Shown piece by piece: positions 25,201 to 37,617 of a stretch of DNA of 64,000 nucleotides (positions within the stretch are counted from its first letter, which is position 1; the number at the start of each line of letters is the position of its first letter). Position numbers and translations under genes: made by a program. Source of the stretch: Lepidostoma basale (taxonomy: Eukaryota > Arthropoda > Insecta > Trichoptera > Lepidostomatidae); the NCBI GenBank assembly GCA_022606425.2, contig JAHDVF020001359.1, positions 372,001-436,000 on the forward strand. Direction: 5' to 3'. The notes under the pieces are model-generated. The model was given only the letters and a program-made list of their open reading frames with translations, did not search any database and was not told the DNA's origin.

Positions 25201-28200
25201 ACAGTTAAAGAAGTAAATATTGTTATATTAACTTGTCATATCTATTCTTCTCTGCTCTCACTTATTTTAGATATGAAATTGGCAGCATTGATTGCGTTAT
25301 AGGCTTGGTCTTTCAAGTATAAAATAATAAAATAAACTGAATACTGATTTAGTTGGAGTTTCCGAAAGAACGACCTGAACTTAGTTCCATGTCAGCTTAG
25401 ATTTACCTTTGTGCTGCGGCAATGCTGGGTAGCGACATGTACCGCTGGACCATGGTCTGGCTGACCGCGTTGTTCACCAGCCAGTAGAAGCAGCCGCCCA
25501 CCACCAGCGACCACACGGAGTGCCGCGTCAGGGGGTTGGGGTCCCAGCTGAACCAAAACACAACCATTTTACAATTCCTGTAAATACCAGTCAACCCTGT
25601 GTGGTTTATTACGGATGAATACCTGATATAGTACATATGATAGAGTAGCACTATTATATATGTATTATGTACGTTAGGTAGCGGGTGTTCTTCAAAAGTG
25701 GGACGAGTTTAAGCATCGATTTGCTTACTAGGAACAAGTAAATATCTGAGTAAAATGTGTTCTGATCTGATACTTAAAAGTAAGAACGCACTTTGGGCCT
25801 TCTATTCTGCCGCTCTCCAGATTTCTTTCCCAGACCACGGACATCCCTCCCAGGTCTGCTGTACCCTTGATGGCGACAACCAGCATCGCTCCCATCATCA
25901 CCACTGTTTGAATGACATCAGTCCAAACCACCGCTTGCAGACCGCCCTAAAACGAATTGATTGAAAATCAATATTAATAATACGGCCTTGTGCGAGATAC
26001 GAAATAAGTCTAAAAATACATTAACAGATGTAATATCAATTGTTAAGTTTTAACGCATTTCAAATAATGTAATGACTTACCACACACGTATAGAATATGC
26101 AAACCAGGCACACGATAGGGGTTATCACATGAACATTAATACCTGTTACTGAAATTGGAAATACAACGACATTAGTATTTATTAAACAAAGGATTTGCCA
26201 GAACAAAATACTGATTTCAGCCTCGCTGTAAGCTGTTTGGATCAACACAATATAATGCTTTAACGTCACAATAATTTAACTTAATTTTTTAGATACAGAC
26301 CTTGGTTGAATGCCAAAGCGGGTACGTATATCACAATGGGCAACCAAGTTATCTGTCAACAAAAATATTACATTAAATACCATTATTAAAACCCTCGTCC
26401 ACTCGGATTCGGTCTGTGCGATGATGCTACTGCTCGCTTTCAGCTGCTTGTTAAATGGTCCGTTATTATACATTGTAGAGTCCAATCGAAGTTTCGGGCA
26501 TTTCATACATTATATGAAACATTAGTAAATTTAAAAAGATTGTTAAATATACTTACCAAACTTATAGTAAATAATACTGAACCAAAGAGACGCAATTGTT
26601 TATTGAATCTTCTCTCCAAATACTGTAAGAAAAAAAGTAAATATTATAATATTAGCGCGGGTTCAGAATTAGTTCATTAAAATACTTGAACAGAGTATGA
26701 GATATACATATCATGTATAATATATATGAATTGTAGACAATATTTTGTAAAAAAGATTTTATAGAATGCAAATGATTTTGCCTACAGCAAGGCGCACACC
26801 AGTCAAACGAAAAATGAGATCAAAGTTAAGTACTCGTACCTACGTACATTTTCACGCTTAACGTGTATCTTGATATCATCTTCGTCCGACGTGTCAGAGA
26901 TCGTTGCAGTTCAGTGCATAATTACTCTGAAGATGGAGACTGCAAAGATCTTCAAAATGTTTGTCAAAGAAGATAAAAAGATATACGGATATACCAAAGA
27001 TCTAAAAAAACAGTGAACAGAGTTGTATTTATGACTAGTTATCTAATAATCTCTTCTTATGTTTCAATTCTGGGATTGGTTTGCAGCAAAGTTTATTAAT
27101 ATCTTTGCTGGTTCTTGGGATGCCACTTGGGCCTTTTTGATGTGGTAGTTTCCCGTTGCTTTCCACATTTTCTTTTTTTAAATTTACTTCTTTTTAACTT
27201 TGGTATATATTTGTCATTTTACTACCCAGTTTATTGAATTTATATTCGTATTTCATAACTTAATCAAAATAATGATAATACTCGTACTATAGTTGTATCA
27301 CTTTGACAGAATTTGAAGGTCATTATGAGAATAATTTGTATCACTATAATTTGTGAAAAAATCCATAATTGATGTAAATTTCATGGGTATGTAAGTTTAA
27401 CATAACGAATTCGCAATAAACGCAAATGATAAAATTCGAGTAATCATTATTCAATCAAACATGAATATGTGATTTTCTGTTTTATCTTCATGAAACTGGC
27501 GATTTTACTAAATTGGTAATCAACTATTCAAAACACACATCTTAAGAATTTGTTTATTAACTGATATAATATTTCAAATACTATTCATGTTACGCAATAA
27601 AATAGGAAAATTAGCACTTTAACAGTTCGTGACCCGTGAGTCACACGCCAGCTGCTGACTGAAGGTTATGTGTGATATATCAGATTATATTGTATTATAG
27701 TTAAGACGAATACATGTAAAAACTTATTGAAATAAACGATTTTTATTGAGTTTTCACCGACAACTTGATGTTAGTCTTTTACTATTTTGATATACAATAA
27801 TATATTATTAATGTTATTTCCGCTGTAAACATATGCAACTTACCTAGTGACTAACAAATAAGTAAAAATGTTATTTATTGTTTCGCCATTCACTATGTGG
27901 TAGGACATGATTAAATTATAGATCAATAAAAAAATTTACCACTTGAATACTCAAGTGGTAAAAAACAAGTGTATTATTTATAATTTAACAAGTAAAAATG
28001 TAACGAACAATCGTTTCAAATTGTATTTTTATGAATAGTGTTAAAGAATGATCAGAGAAAAAAAATAGATTGAACCTAAAAATCTTCTACGGGAAAAATA
28101 TAAAACACCATGTATAACAACTGAGTGTTACTAAATAAAAACAGCGTCTTATGGGAGATGTCTTCTCATCCTCATTAATGAGAGGAACATGGCACATAAA

Positions 28201-31200
28201 AAAGCTACCCAAGTAATTTGAACGAGAAATATTTTTTATGAGTCATTCTACGAGTAGTTCACCCAACTTCACCCAACTTCGGGTCAGGGCAGATACTAAA
28301 GATGTTTGGTAGATACATACTGATGTATTCAAACGAGAAAGATTTCGCAGCTTCGCGATGCGCGGAAAAAATCGAGAAAACTGCCAAATTAATATGCAGA
28401 GTGAAATATGACCGGGTTGGATATTTCTACATGGGCAGGCTGGGTATTGCTGAAATGCTGGACATATTCGAAGAATCTGTGGATCCGTGAGAGAAGATAT
28501 TCAATGGCGCATCAGATATAATGAGGAACTGTACAGCATTTACAAGGCGCCTAACATCTCAACACATATGAGACTATTCAGATTGAAATCAGTTGGGTAT
28601 GTACACAGGATGTCAGATCCATAAGTTTCTAAACTAATTATGAATGGATACCTAGGTGGAAGGAGAGGAGAAGAGAGTGGGAAGATAAGATCAGAAGAGA
28701 TGCGGCGCAGCTATTCCAGGTGGCGAATTGGAAGACGGCGGCGGAGGACAGGATGAACTGCTCGTAATTTCTTATATGGTTCAGGCTTACCTCGTACGAG
28801 CTAGTGATTTGCAGCTCGTGGAAGACTGGTAGAAAGACGAAGGCGAGTATAAAGGCCATGAGGATGACTCCTCCGATAATGTACATGTACTGCATCCCGT
28901 ACACGTATATTTCCGTGGGGGTGCCCAGGAGGGATATTCCTGAAATGAAACTGCAAAACATAACGCTATACTTACAGTCTATTCCTAATATTCCAAACAT
29001 ACGAGTAGTATTATCAACATTATTTTTTTTATAACTGGTGACACGAATGATACCGCTTAACATATCACATGTCCTGCATATTGAGATAATTCATTTATCT
29101 AAACCCGTAATTGTTTTTGATGTCATTTACAAAACATGAGAAGGAGACATTATTTTCACGATAAAATAAGTTTACATTAACACAAAATTCATTCAATTTA
29201 TTTATTATTATTTTGATAGAGAGAAGTAATTGTTTTATCTTATATTGCCATATTGCAACATTAATTTTATCGTCTAAGAGCCATTACATTGCGCGAAGCA
29301 CAGACTTAGCCTTGTATTTAATGTTTAGTTTACTCGTAATTTCCTCCCTACAACGGGTTGCACCTAATGAGAGATGTGAAATCCATGAAGGTATGTTACT
29401 TGGTAAATGATATGATAAATAAATAAATTAATAAATCGCGATTATAAATACCGGTCTTCCATTACGTTAAATGGTTAAAAACACATTTAAATTTATGTAG
29501 AAATGTAAAAATACCCGAATTTAAAACATTGAAAATGCGTATATAAAATAATACATAACATTTTTATAAAAAAAATACAAAAAGTTTTCTCTTAAATCAA
29601 TATATCTTAGTATATATAAAATGCATAAATTAAAATAATAATGACCATTTATTTCTTTGTAATTTAAATAACAAACGATATTTTTATATTCTTAATTTCA
29701 TACTGATATAAATCTTTGGATTTCCATAAATAAGATTGAAAATTACTTTCTTATGGTAATTATAATCGTGAACAATTTTGAAGTTGAGAGAAGATTATCC
29801 CGAGCTTTCGTCGGATATTTCAATTCAAGGTTCCTTATGAAATTAAACTTCAAAGGTATCATGTATCATTAATCTATATTTTCGGCAATTATTGTCTCAC
29901 CTATTTCCAATGCAGTGCCATTATAGTGCAAGTTTTATATGGTCACGTCATGTCTTCTTCACTTTCATTCTAGTCGAATAGTTTCTTAACTCTGCATATT
30001 CCATTGGTTCACGCCACTAGTGTTTTCTTAATTTTATAAACGTTTTCACTTAATTTAAGAATTCGATTATTTTAAATGGTGCTTACACCTTTTAAAAAAA
30101 TCGAATTCTTAAATTTAAATAATTGCATCTTTAACTAAACTCTCCACATTAAATAAGTAATACGAATGAAAACATCGGTTTTCTAAGAAATTTATTATAT
30201 TTTATGTGAATGACATGTTTCGCCTGTCTAAGGCATTATCAACATTTGATGCCTTAGACAGGTGAAACATGTCATTCACATAAAATGCAATAAATCTTCT
30301 AGAAAACGGGCGTTTTCATTCGCATTAATTATTAAATTATTGAAAGCTAAGGCATTAACACTGTGAAATTCCATAGTAATATACTTATGAAATTGAAACT
30401 AACTTTATTTATTTGCACACAAAATATTAAAAAAATATTATAAAACACGAAATGTTTCGAAAGATACCTAATTAATAATTAGATTCCTCCTTTTACCCCT
30501 TTCTCCATAAATACTTTGTCTACTTTTAGTCTCCCAAGCTCCCATTCCCAATCATATGCAAATTGATAATTTATTTGTTAATTTCTATACAAATTATGTC
30601 TTTTCAAATGTATGTTTTTTCCAAATTACAATTTAATATTTTTATATTATCATTATGTATTATTGTTGTTTAATATTATTTATTATGTTTGATGTGTTTA
30701 TTGGTAACACCGTGTGATAACTCCTTCTCGACCGACGTTTCGGAGATCATTGCAGTCTCCATCTTCAGGGTAATGAATGTGATATGTGTTGTGTCTGCTA
30801 AGGCATGCTTTGCAGACACAACACATATCACATTCATTACCCTGAAGATGGAGACTGCAACGATCTCCGAAACGTCGGTTGAGAAGGAGTTATCACACGG
30901 TGTTACCCAAAAACACATCAAACATATTGCTGCCAACCGTGAAAATCTACGCTATTATTTATTAGTTCTTACTGATAAAAAAAATTATTAGTACATATAA
31001 CAATTAGCCAAGGTTAATTTTTAAATTGAAATTTTTGTATCGAATTTTAAATTAGTCTTCTTTGATTAGTTTTTATTATATCATTTCACCTGAAGAATGG
31101 AGGTACCCTCCGAAACATGTCGTTGTGGAAAATAAACAAAGTTTTTTTCAATTTCCTTAGTACCTACGAGTATATTAATAATTGCACTCCCACGGGTTTA

Positions 31201-31716
31201 AATAACTTGTGGTTGAATTTTTTATAGTTTATTTTTCCATTAATTCGTCTGAGGATTATTAGTTCTAACAAATTATAATGATTAAATATAATCTTTCAAA
31301 TTATACAAAATTAAAATTGTTATTCGTTTAAATGGAATATAAGAAATCTTAGAAATAATAACGGTTAAATGACAAAATGACGGGCTTTGTGAAAATTGAT
31401 GCACGTAATATTTGATTTAAAAAAAACTAAAAACAATAGCATTAACTTTAAGGTCACCTTTAAAATAAATTAAAGAAATAAAAGGTAATTGTAAAATATT
31501 TAACCTTGCAACAAGTGACATGGAGACAGGAAAGACCTTCATATTCCTCCCCCCCATGAGGTAGTCCGCTGTGTCCTGCTTCTTCATGAAGCCCCAGTAG
31601 ACCCCGATCCCTGAACACATCACCAGCATCAGCACAAACACCGTGTAATCTGGCCAGCCGAACCTCCTCATGGCCAATCCCAACTCTTCCACTTCGGAAC
31701 TTGCTGAACCATCCAT
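19203..31716 (-). CDS. SLC5-family sodium-coupled monocarboxylate transporter-like (paralogue A)
   Basis: Na+-driven symporter of the SSF fold (SLC5A5/6/8/12 group), expected in the plasma membrane. Thirteen exons: 31716-31505, 28950-28791, 26622-26557, 26352-26301, 26148-26081, 25946-25792, 25547-25407, 24015-23797, 23048-22906, 22796-22669, 21872-21691, 21145-20947, 19277-19203; 599 residues. Seen: TM1 in WPDYTVFVLMLVMCSGIGVY, the DYLMGGRNM loop, SLVASFISGISLLGTPTEIY, GGLQAVVWTDVIQT and the family signature SSLSTGLNSMAAVVLEDFYK, which includes the Ser/Thr region of the Na2 site. The tail is DKAELSSLSSDVATDNYE. Intron 8 uses a GC donor (AG/GCATTA). Introns hold a mariner, fold-back repeats and LINE pieces. 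The substrate cannot be read from sequence; monocarboxylate or vitamin transport are the family options. Confidence 0.92.
19447..20423 (+). mobile_element. Mariner element, degraded
   Basis: TA-flanked inverted repeats: CGAGGGCAGTTTGATAAGTC from 19449 and its complement ending at 20421. Plus-strand remnants read DAERSGRPKEAVTPEIVDKI, KVREMAEAVGISTERVHHI and, from 20041, PRPAYSLDLPLCDYFLFPNL with GGKRFGSNEEV near the C-terminus. The central catalytic block is deleted and stops interrupt the frame. Lies in the last intron of SLC5 paralogue A. Confidence 0.9.
20430..20745. repeat. Family A palindromic repeat (two opposed arms)
   Basis: Two arms in opposite orientation share gaaaacgtcagttttctaga, a tttattatattttatggga block and a core. 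Plus-strand core: TTGATAA (20655-20661), a GCCTT hairpin, GAAAC (20676-20680). Minus-strand core at 20615-20647 ends GAAACATGTC. Other family A copies: 8893-8975, 17866-17940, 18480-18640, 30150-30340, 40320-40500, 43925-44060, 44495-44580, 53085-53125 and 56805-57035. Confidence 0.8.
21406..21543 (+). mobile_element. Short SINE-like element with the LINE tail
   Basis: Best preserved copy: GGTTCGCAACCCATCACACC, GCGGGGCGAAAAGAGAAGG, a body of about 50 bp, then CATTCTTTCTGCCTACCC, GGGGAGACGGCGTGATGG and (TTAG)n. The last ~60 bp equal the 3' end of the RTE-type LINE, suggesting it borrows that LINE's machinery. In intron 11 of SLC5 paralogue A. Confidence 0.8.
22176..22292 (-). mobile_element. 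Reverse-transcriptase fragment (Jockey/CR1-like LINE)
   Basis: On the minus strand the frame reads SGVTQGSVLGPILFITFTND, the RT motif-B block (QGS.LGP.LF). Only about 40 codons remain. In intron 10 of SLC5 paralogue A. Confidence 0.65.
23112..23312. repeat. Family C fold-back repeat
   Basis: Starts ggtccatttttttggccgaa and shares ccgaaacactatgatacttt with 51800-52080. The centre is a hairpin, GACAGCTGTTT, loop, GATGAAACAGCTGTC, with GAAAC running into the self-complementary ACAGCTGT then C. Other copies: 51800-52080, 58425-58735, 60455-60665. In intron 8 of SLC5 paralogue A. Confidence 0.75.
24508..24641 (-). mobile_element. Short SINE-like element with the LINE tail
   Basis: Third copy of the element at 21406-21543, inverted: tagctaaccatcacgccgtc at its 3' end and gatgggttgcgaacctcat at its 5' end. 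In intron 7 of SLC5 paralogue A. Confidence 0.75.
26865..26965. repeat. Degraded family B repeat
   Basis: cgtccgacgtgtcagagatc and ctgaagatggagactgcaaa correspond to the two arms of the family B palindrome at 30690-30955, with much divergence. In intron 2 of SLC5 paralogue A. Confidence 0.55.
28300..28780 (+). mobile_element. LINE C-terminal remnant
   Basis: Broken frames (AEMLDIFEESVDP, a RIRYNEELYSIYKAPN-type block, a RLKSVGYVHRMSDP block, then WEDKIRRDAAQLFQVANW) match the remnant at 11275-11850. It ends about 10 bases before SLC5-A exon 2, inside the intron. Confidence 0.7.
30150..30340. repeat. Family A palindromic repeat
   Basis: Head-to-head arms with gaatgacatgtttcgcctgt and acaggtgaaacatgtcattc around a short centre. 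GAAACATGTC occurs on both strands. In intron 1 of SLC5 paralogue A. Confidence 0.8.
30690..30955. repeat. Family B palindromic repeat with two hammerhead-like cores
   Basis: Arms of about 110 bp are near-perfect inverted copies. Each contains CTGAAGA, T, GGAGA...TCTCC, GAAA, CGTC (plus strand 30842-30876; minus strand 30768-30734). Only a few differences separate the arms, so the copy is young. In intron 1 of SLC5 paralogue A. Confidence 0.85.
31085..31165 (+). repeat. Family D repeat, single arm
   Basis: CTGAAGA, ATGGAGGTACCCTCC hairpin, GAAACATGTC, then aaacaaagtttttttcaatt, matching the right half of 40030-40285. In intron 1 of SLC5 paralogue A. Confidence 0.75.
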
Positions 31717-33889
31717 TGCGATTAAAAAATAATAATTTAACAAAAAAAAAAAAAAAATTAAGCACTTCAAAATTAGTTGATTTCAGTTTCAATAGTGAGA
31801 GTTTTCAAAACCGAAATATTAATAATATGTTTAAGAAGATTTGATTACACCACGTTAGCACCAGTCCTCCGATCTCGCACAACTGTTTCCATGGCAAAGA
31901 TTGAGACGCGATTAACTAAACTAAGCTCAGATTATTCAGTCGGATACTGTTCCTTAACCTATCCACGTGATTGAGAGTGTATTCTTTAATCTTAAGTGAT
32001 GTACGCTGATCAAATCAGAAGGAGATGCGCAACAGATTGTGTATACCACTCGTATTATTCTGCCTGACCCGCTGTCTGAAGCGCCCACTCCCCGACTATT
32101 ATTCGATAAAACTTCGCGAATCGACTGTTCCTTACATGTAAAAAAGTTTTTATCGCATTTTCGTACACAAGTGTTATATGCATATATGTGTGAATATATG
32201 ATTATCCAGGTCATGTGATAGCAAAATATGATTTAAAAGCTTTTATTTAGTATTTGGAGCATTTGTATATTTTACATGAAAAATACATTTTTATAATTTA
32301 GGGATCATTCTCACAATCAAATCGAATAATTTTAATTAGTTTTTAGACCGTGACTACAAGCCACGGTCTAAAAAGAGATTTCGTGTCTTTTCACGTAATA
32401 CGGTATCTTTTAAAATTTATATGAATAGTTATATGCGTTGTAAACACATTTTAATATATTATTTGTTTTGTTGTAAGTTTTTTTCGCTCTTTTAAAATTA
32501 TAACAACAGAAGCGGCACCTACTTAAATTAATGCATATTTTTATTTACCTGGAAAATTATAGTTTTTGCGATTGTAAATAATAACATTTCCAACTGCGAT
32601 AAAAATAAGTCGCTGATATTATATTTATAGGGTTACAGAAATGTTTTAGTAGAATTTTTCTTTCCTGAATATAAAAATGTGTCTGCACATTAACATTACT
32701 GCAATTTTTTTATTAATTAAATGTACATTATAATTTCAATTTTTATGTTGGTGTTTTTTAACTTGTTTACTGATTCTTCGCACTAACCATTTCTAATCAA
32801 GGAGTGATAGAGTTTTGTGTTTAACTAAATAGGAACATTTTAGCTATATAATACAAACGTTAACGTGCCATTACCAGTATGAAGGACGTTCTACATGTAA
32901 TATGTGTAGACTCTTCAACCAATATATAATAATTAATATGTATTTTCAATAAACACGGCAATAAAATTGGCTTGTGCACAACAAAGTATCAACAAAAACA
33001 TAAATGTATAAAGTTATGTCGCAATATCATCAATACAATAAGTACATGAATTATATCTTCTTACTTTTATTTCATTTTTATGGAAGTATTCTTAGGATAA
33101 TGCTATTTTTTTTCGAAACCTGCCTTAATTTTTTTTAGAGTTTATTTATGTATGGTTACAAATTCAATAATATTATAATTTGTATTTACATGGCAAACAC
33201 ATTACCAGGAGATCTGTATGTCTTGGATAAAATTACATATCGTTTTTTATTCCTCAATATACGAGTATTATTCTGGATTTTAGATCAGTAAGATCGAATG
33301 AACAGCACGCAGAAACAGAAATATACTTTCATGTATTACAGTCGGAAGAAATGATGTAAAAATTATATAATAATAAACTAATGAAATATATAATAAGATC
33401 TAGCAAATGAGGAAGGGCGAATTGAGCATCTGCTGATATCCTAAATTAATAAATTTGTATCTTGCTGTCACTCAAGACTTGAACTCATTACGATGATAAA
33501 AGGATTATATTATTAAAAGAAATTAATTGAGAACGCACGTGTCAATAATAATCATGTTCATTGCTTAGTGTCGTGATATTTAAAAAAAAATATTCAATGA
33601 ATTATATATGGCAAAAGGATTTTTCCTTCACAGAGGATAACACTAAATGAGTACTCTGCTGTCAATCTGCAGATTCGACACGCATTAACATCGTCATCAC
33701 CGGAAAAAAAGGATCCGAAGAATTATTTATTTTCCTATAAAGCGCTTAATTCAGCACAGGAACAATAATTTATAAAGGACGGAGGGGAGGAATTTAGAAT
33801 TTCCATCTAGTGCTCTAGCGACCTAAAAGTGTGCCAAAATTTAGGTGTAGTGCATTTTTAATCGTATTTCACGTTTGATTTAAAAAAAA

Positions 33890-34108
33890 AATTATTATTA
33901 TCTTCTTGAATCGCTGTAAAGGGTATAGCCATCATATTGATTCTCGTGATGTGATAGATAGCTAATCTATAGACATTTTACTGTCATGTGAATTCAACAC
34001 CAGGCCCATGACAGTGTAACAATCACCCTGCCGTCACCGGAAATCGAACCCGGGACTTTCGATGTGCCAGTCAAAGCACTTACCACTCGGCCACCAAGGT
34101 CGTGTCGT
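33890..34108 (-). mobile_element. tRNA-derived SINE
   Basis: Minus-strand copy of the SINE at 12831-13090. The complement shows the A-box region (cactcggcca), the B-box (ggaaatcgaacccgggac), the shared body and an ATT/AAT tail near 33890. Confidence 0.85.
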
Positions 34109-34599
34109 GTAACTTTATATTTGTGACTACGGTTGTTGCTGATGCGTGTAGTTATTAGGTACTTAAGCTACCACATTAAAAAGGCCCATCTGTGGTGGCA
34201 TCTCAAGAACCAGCAAAAATGTTGCAATTTGCTGTAAACCAATCCTTAGTATTGAAAAATTAAAATGATATATTTAAAACAAAAAGGCGAATTAATAAAT
34301 ATACCATATTACACCATCTTTAAGGTAATACGAAATAAAATAAAAATAGTTTTTTGTGGCAATAACTGTACCGGTTACCCTATTAGAAATTGATATCTAC
34401 ATTTCCCTAAGTTGTGAACCAAGTACCTACTCGTATAATAAATATAATCAAGCTCTGGACTAGATTGTGTAAGGAGTTCATGCCAAATTAGTTAATCGTT
34501 ACTTCATATGAATCACTTTCAGTTCACATTTCTTAGGAAATATGTAATTGTGGGGCGTTTTTTATAAATCATTTAATATATTTGTTTATCTAAAAAAGG

Positions 34600-34800
34600 T
34601 TTGAGAAAAATATTAATAAGCAGTGGTTTTACTTGGATTTAATTTATATAAATTATATAAATAGTGACAAATTTGTTTCGCCTTGCGAGGGCATTCTCAA
34701 ACTAGGGGTTAAAATTTAAGGTTTGAGAGTGCCCTCGCAAGGCGAATTTTTTTTTTCCTATTTATATAATTTATATAAATTTAATCCAAGTAAAACCACT
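34600..34800. repeat. Family E palindromic repeat
   Basis: Arms share agtggttttacttggattta and tataaattatataaatag. The minus-strand core reads TTGAGAA (34700-34694), a GCCC...GGC hairpin, then GAAACAAATTTGTC; ACAAATTTGT is self-complementary. The plus-strand arm has lost the stretch after GCGAA. Confidence 0.8.
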
Positions 34801-35479
34801 AAACGATTGTATTTACTATTTTATTATAAATTAATAATGCAATTTTACAAAAATTAATACCCCAACCATCAATTCATAAGCAGATTTGAATAAAAATTAC
34901 ACGAAATTGATTGTATTAACTCTCCCATAACAGTCTACTAAATATTAAAAATTTATTTTGCTCTGTATATTTTATCTATCTTTTTATCGAAAATGATAAA
35001 CTGCGCGAATCGCGTTTTCCTTACCAAGCTGTCATGAATACTTAACTATTTTATAGGAATTATCCTTGCGCCTTACTAAGGCATTATCAAATTTAGTATC
35101 AAAAATACTAAACCAAATTGGGTATATGTAATACTAAATGTGAATGATTCTAAATAACATAAAAATATAGATATAAAGATACAATGTTTGATCAATAAAA
35201 TAGTTAAGTATTTTATTATTAATTTCTTACATAATTACACCATGGTTCCCCTAATTGCCTATGGACTCGCTACCGCCCCCTTGGACGGTTCCAGCGCCTA
35301 CTGTGAGGGCAATACCGCCCCCGTTGGGAACCAAAATTTACCAACTGAATTGAAGAAAGATCGCCAATGAATGATATGAAAATTTTAAATAAACGCTATA
35401 AATTATTTTGGAAAACACTAAGAATCTAAGAGAAATAAAAGTGGAGTTTTATCTGCGAAGCGTTTAGTGCAATTGACGG

Positions 35480-35720
35480 GTCACAGGATTGCAGCGAGGA
35501 AATTGTTCTGCAGCGGTGTCCTCAATTCACTCCGCCTCCCGAGGCAGCTGGGCAGGCCGCAGGAACTCGGATATAAATAGTCTCTGGACCTCACTCGAGC
35601 GGCTGGAGCTAATTTTCTTATTACGTGCTTAACGTCATCATATCCCGCTGCTCGTTTGAATGCCAAATCTCTTATCTCCACACCGCCACAGCCATAATCA
35701 CAGAGAGCGAGCAAATTACG
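35480..35720. other. GC-rich block with a TATA-like sequence
   Basis: A stretch of clearly higher GC than its surroundings, containing GGATATAAATAG near 35569. It could be an unannotated promoter, a first exon or an old insertion. No protein in either strand is recognised. Confidence 0.25.
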
Positions 35721-36644
35721 TCTCTCTAAAACATATAATATGAGAGATACCTATTGCATTTCGAGAATTGAACATTATTTAGAAGTTTTCATTTTTTATA
35801 AGTATATGGTACACATCATGTTATATACCTACTCGTATTATTTATATACATATATCTGTAGAATGAAATTTATGTAGTAAGTTAGACCCCTGGAATTAAG
35901 TTCTGTATCACATGACATGTATAGGATATTAACGAATGGGCTTAATTTTTGCGTGTGTAGTAATAATATAGTAATATCAACACACGAGTAATAGTGACCA
36001 ATACATTTAAACGGTTATCTTTAAATTTATGTGTTTTTATGCGTCTTTTATCTTAATAATTACATAAATTGACGATTTATTAGTTATTACTGGACATTTG
36101 ATGAATTACTGTCTGGACGAAATATTATAATCGGTTATTTGATGTAGTGATTGCGATTTAATTAACACTTAACTCTGTAATTGTTATTATAAACAATTCG
36201 CTTGAATCCGGTAAAAGGAAATAATAATGACACGAAAAAAATCATTGCATACAGTTGAAATACTCGTACATTGGCTTGTGGACCGAATGGGCGGAAGAGA
36301 CCGCCACTGGAGTAGTACCGAAATGAACATCCAAAAATGAATTTCGCGTATCAGTCCTAATTTATAAATGTACTTGATACAATGAATGAAATCATTGCGG
36401 CAGAAAAAAATACGAGTACATTGAAAAAATTACATAAAATGTTTTTCAATTTGTACAGTTGTATCTCACGAATAAAATAACGTTCTTCTTGAGTATTCAA
36501 ACTCGGCCTTATTATTAGTAAACACAAGTTCTTGTAATTTAAGTAATGTTCCCAATAGTAAGAGATTTACAGATTCATTACCTCTGCAAAGTAAAGGTTA
36601 ATTATATTTTTATATGCAAAAACTTTTTTTTTTTTTTAAATATT

Positions 36645-36885
36645 TCTTTTATCAACAATCTTCATCTTCAAAAGCATCACGCAAATTTCTTGTTCCGTGG
36701 CGAAAAAGAGCTTCACATTTCATGGATCTTTTCATGCTTTTGGCATCGCGGGACTGGCGGCGTGGAACAGGCTGCCCTACAATATCCGAAATCAGGACAA
36801 CGAAGGAGTATTCAAAAGCTCTCTTAAAACATTCCGGACGAAGAGTTCCCTTGAAGAGATTTTTTCACAAAAATCATCATCATGA
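36645..36885 (+). mobile_element. LINE C-terminal fragment
   Basis: The frame KKSFTFHGSFHAFGIAGLAA followed by WNRLPYNIRN resembles the conserved end of Jockey/CR1-type LINE ORF2 proteins (aromatic block followed by WN.LP..IR). Short and without an RT domain. Confidence 0.5.
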
Positions 36886-37617
36886 ACGAAAATAATTTCT
36901 CAATTCTATGATTCGTGACTTGAAACTCTACCAACGACTTAAAATTTGCTTCTGATAATTTATCTGTATCATCGTAATACATTACTTGTCAAATTCTTGA
37001 CATTCCTTCATCGCTCTTTTTGTGATTGGGAAAACTGGATCTAATCGCCGCACCTGTTTACAAATAATTAAATCCATTCGATGTGTTCACATATTTTCAC
37101 ATTTGATCCAGTTATCTAAAGATATTCAAAAGATTTTTATCGTGGAAACCACTTGTTAGTACATATTTCAGCAGAATACGGTTGTCATTTTAAATTTAAT
37201 TTTGTCAATAGCAATTCATTAGAGGTGACCGTTGGGGTCAAGGTGGCAGTGGTTGTTATTATGGCGGCGGGTTTTATTTACTTTAGGATACTTTAAGATT
37301 GCATTCTTTGTATTTCACAATTGATTTAGGAAACCTCATTATATGACAATATATGTGCATTCGATAACTTTGTTTCTCTTCATTTATATACACTAACATA
37401 TCTTGCTTTTGAAACGAATTGAAAAATAATAATATCTTTTCCACGACTTCGAAAATGTTGGAACCGTAAACGGTTTTGGGAAACAACAGTGTTTTTATTT
37501 AAACAAAAATACATTATGTACATTAGATAATAATGTATTTTTTAATTTGGACAAAATCATAAAAATTTCAAATTCATTCTATAAATACACTTTAAGATCC
37601 ACTAAACTTGCCACCTC

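Larger units (their letters stand above)
31717..37617. other. Intergenic region between the SLC5 paralogues
   Basis: 5.9 kb between the start of paralogue A and the stop of paralogue B. Recognisable contents are a SINE (33890-34108), a fold-back repeat (34600-34800), a GC-rich block (35480-35720) and a LINE fragment (36645-36885). At 35035-35100 a weak family A relic is present. The rest is AT-rich with no supported gene. Confidence 0.6.

Noticed and set aside
35188..35370. 60-codon open frame with a Pro/Ala-rich part
   Set aside because: No splice context, no family match; the GGTTCCC/GGGAACC ends nearby hint at a small repeat but are too short to call.
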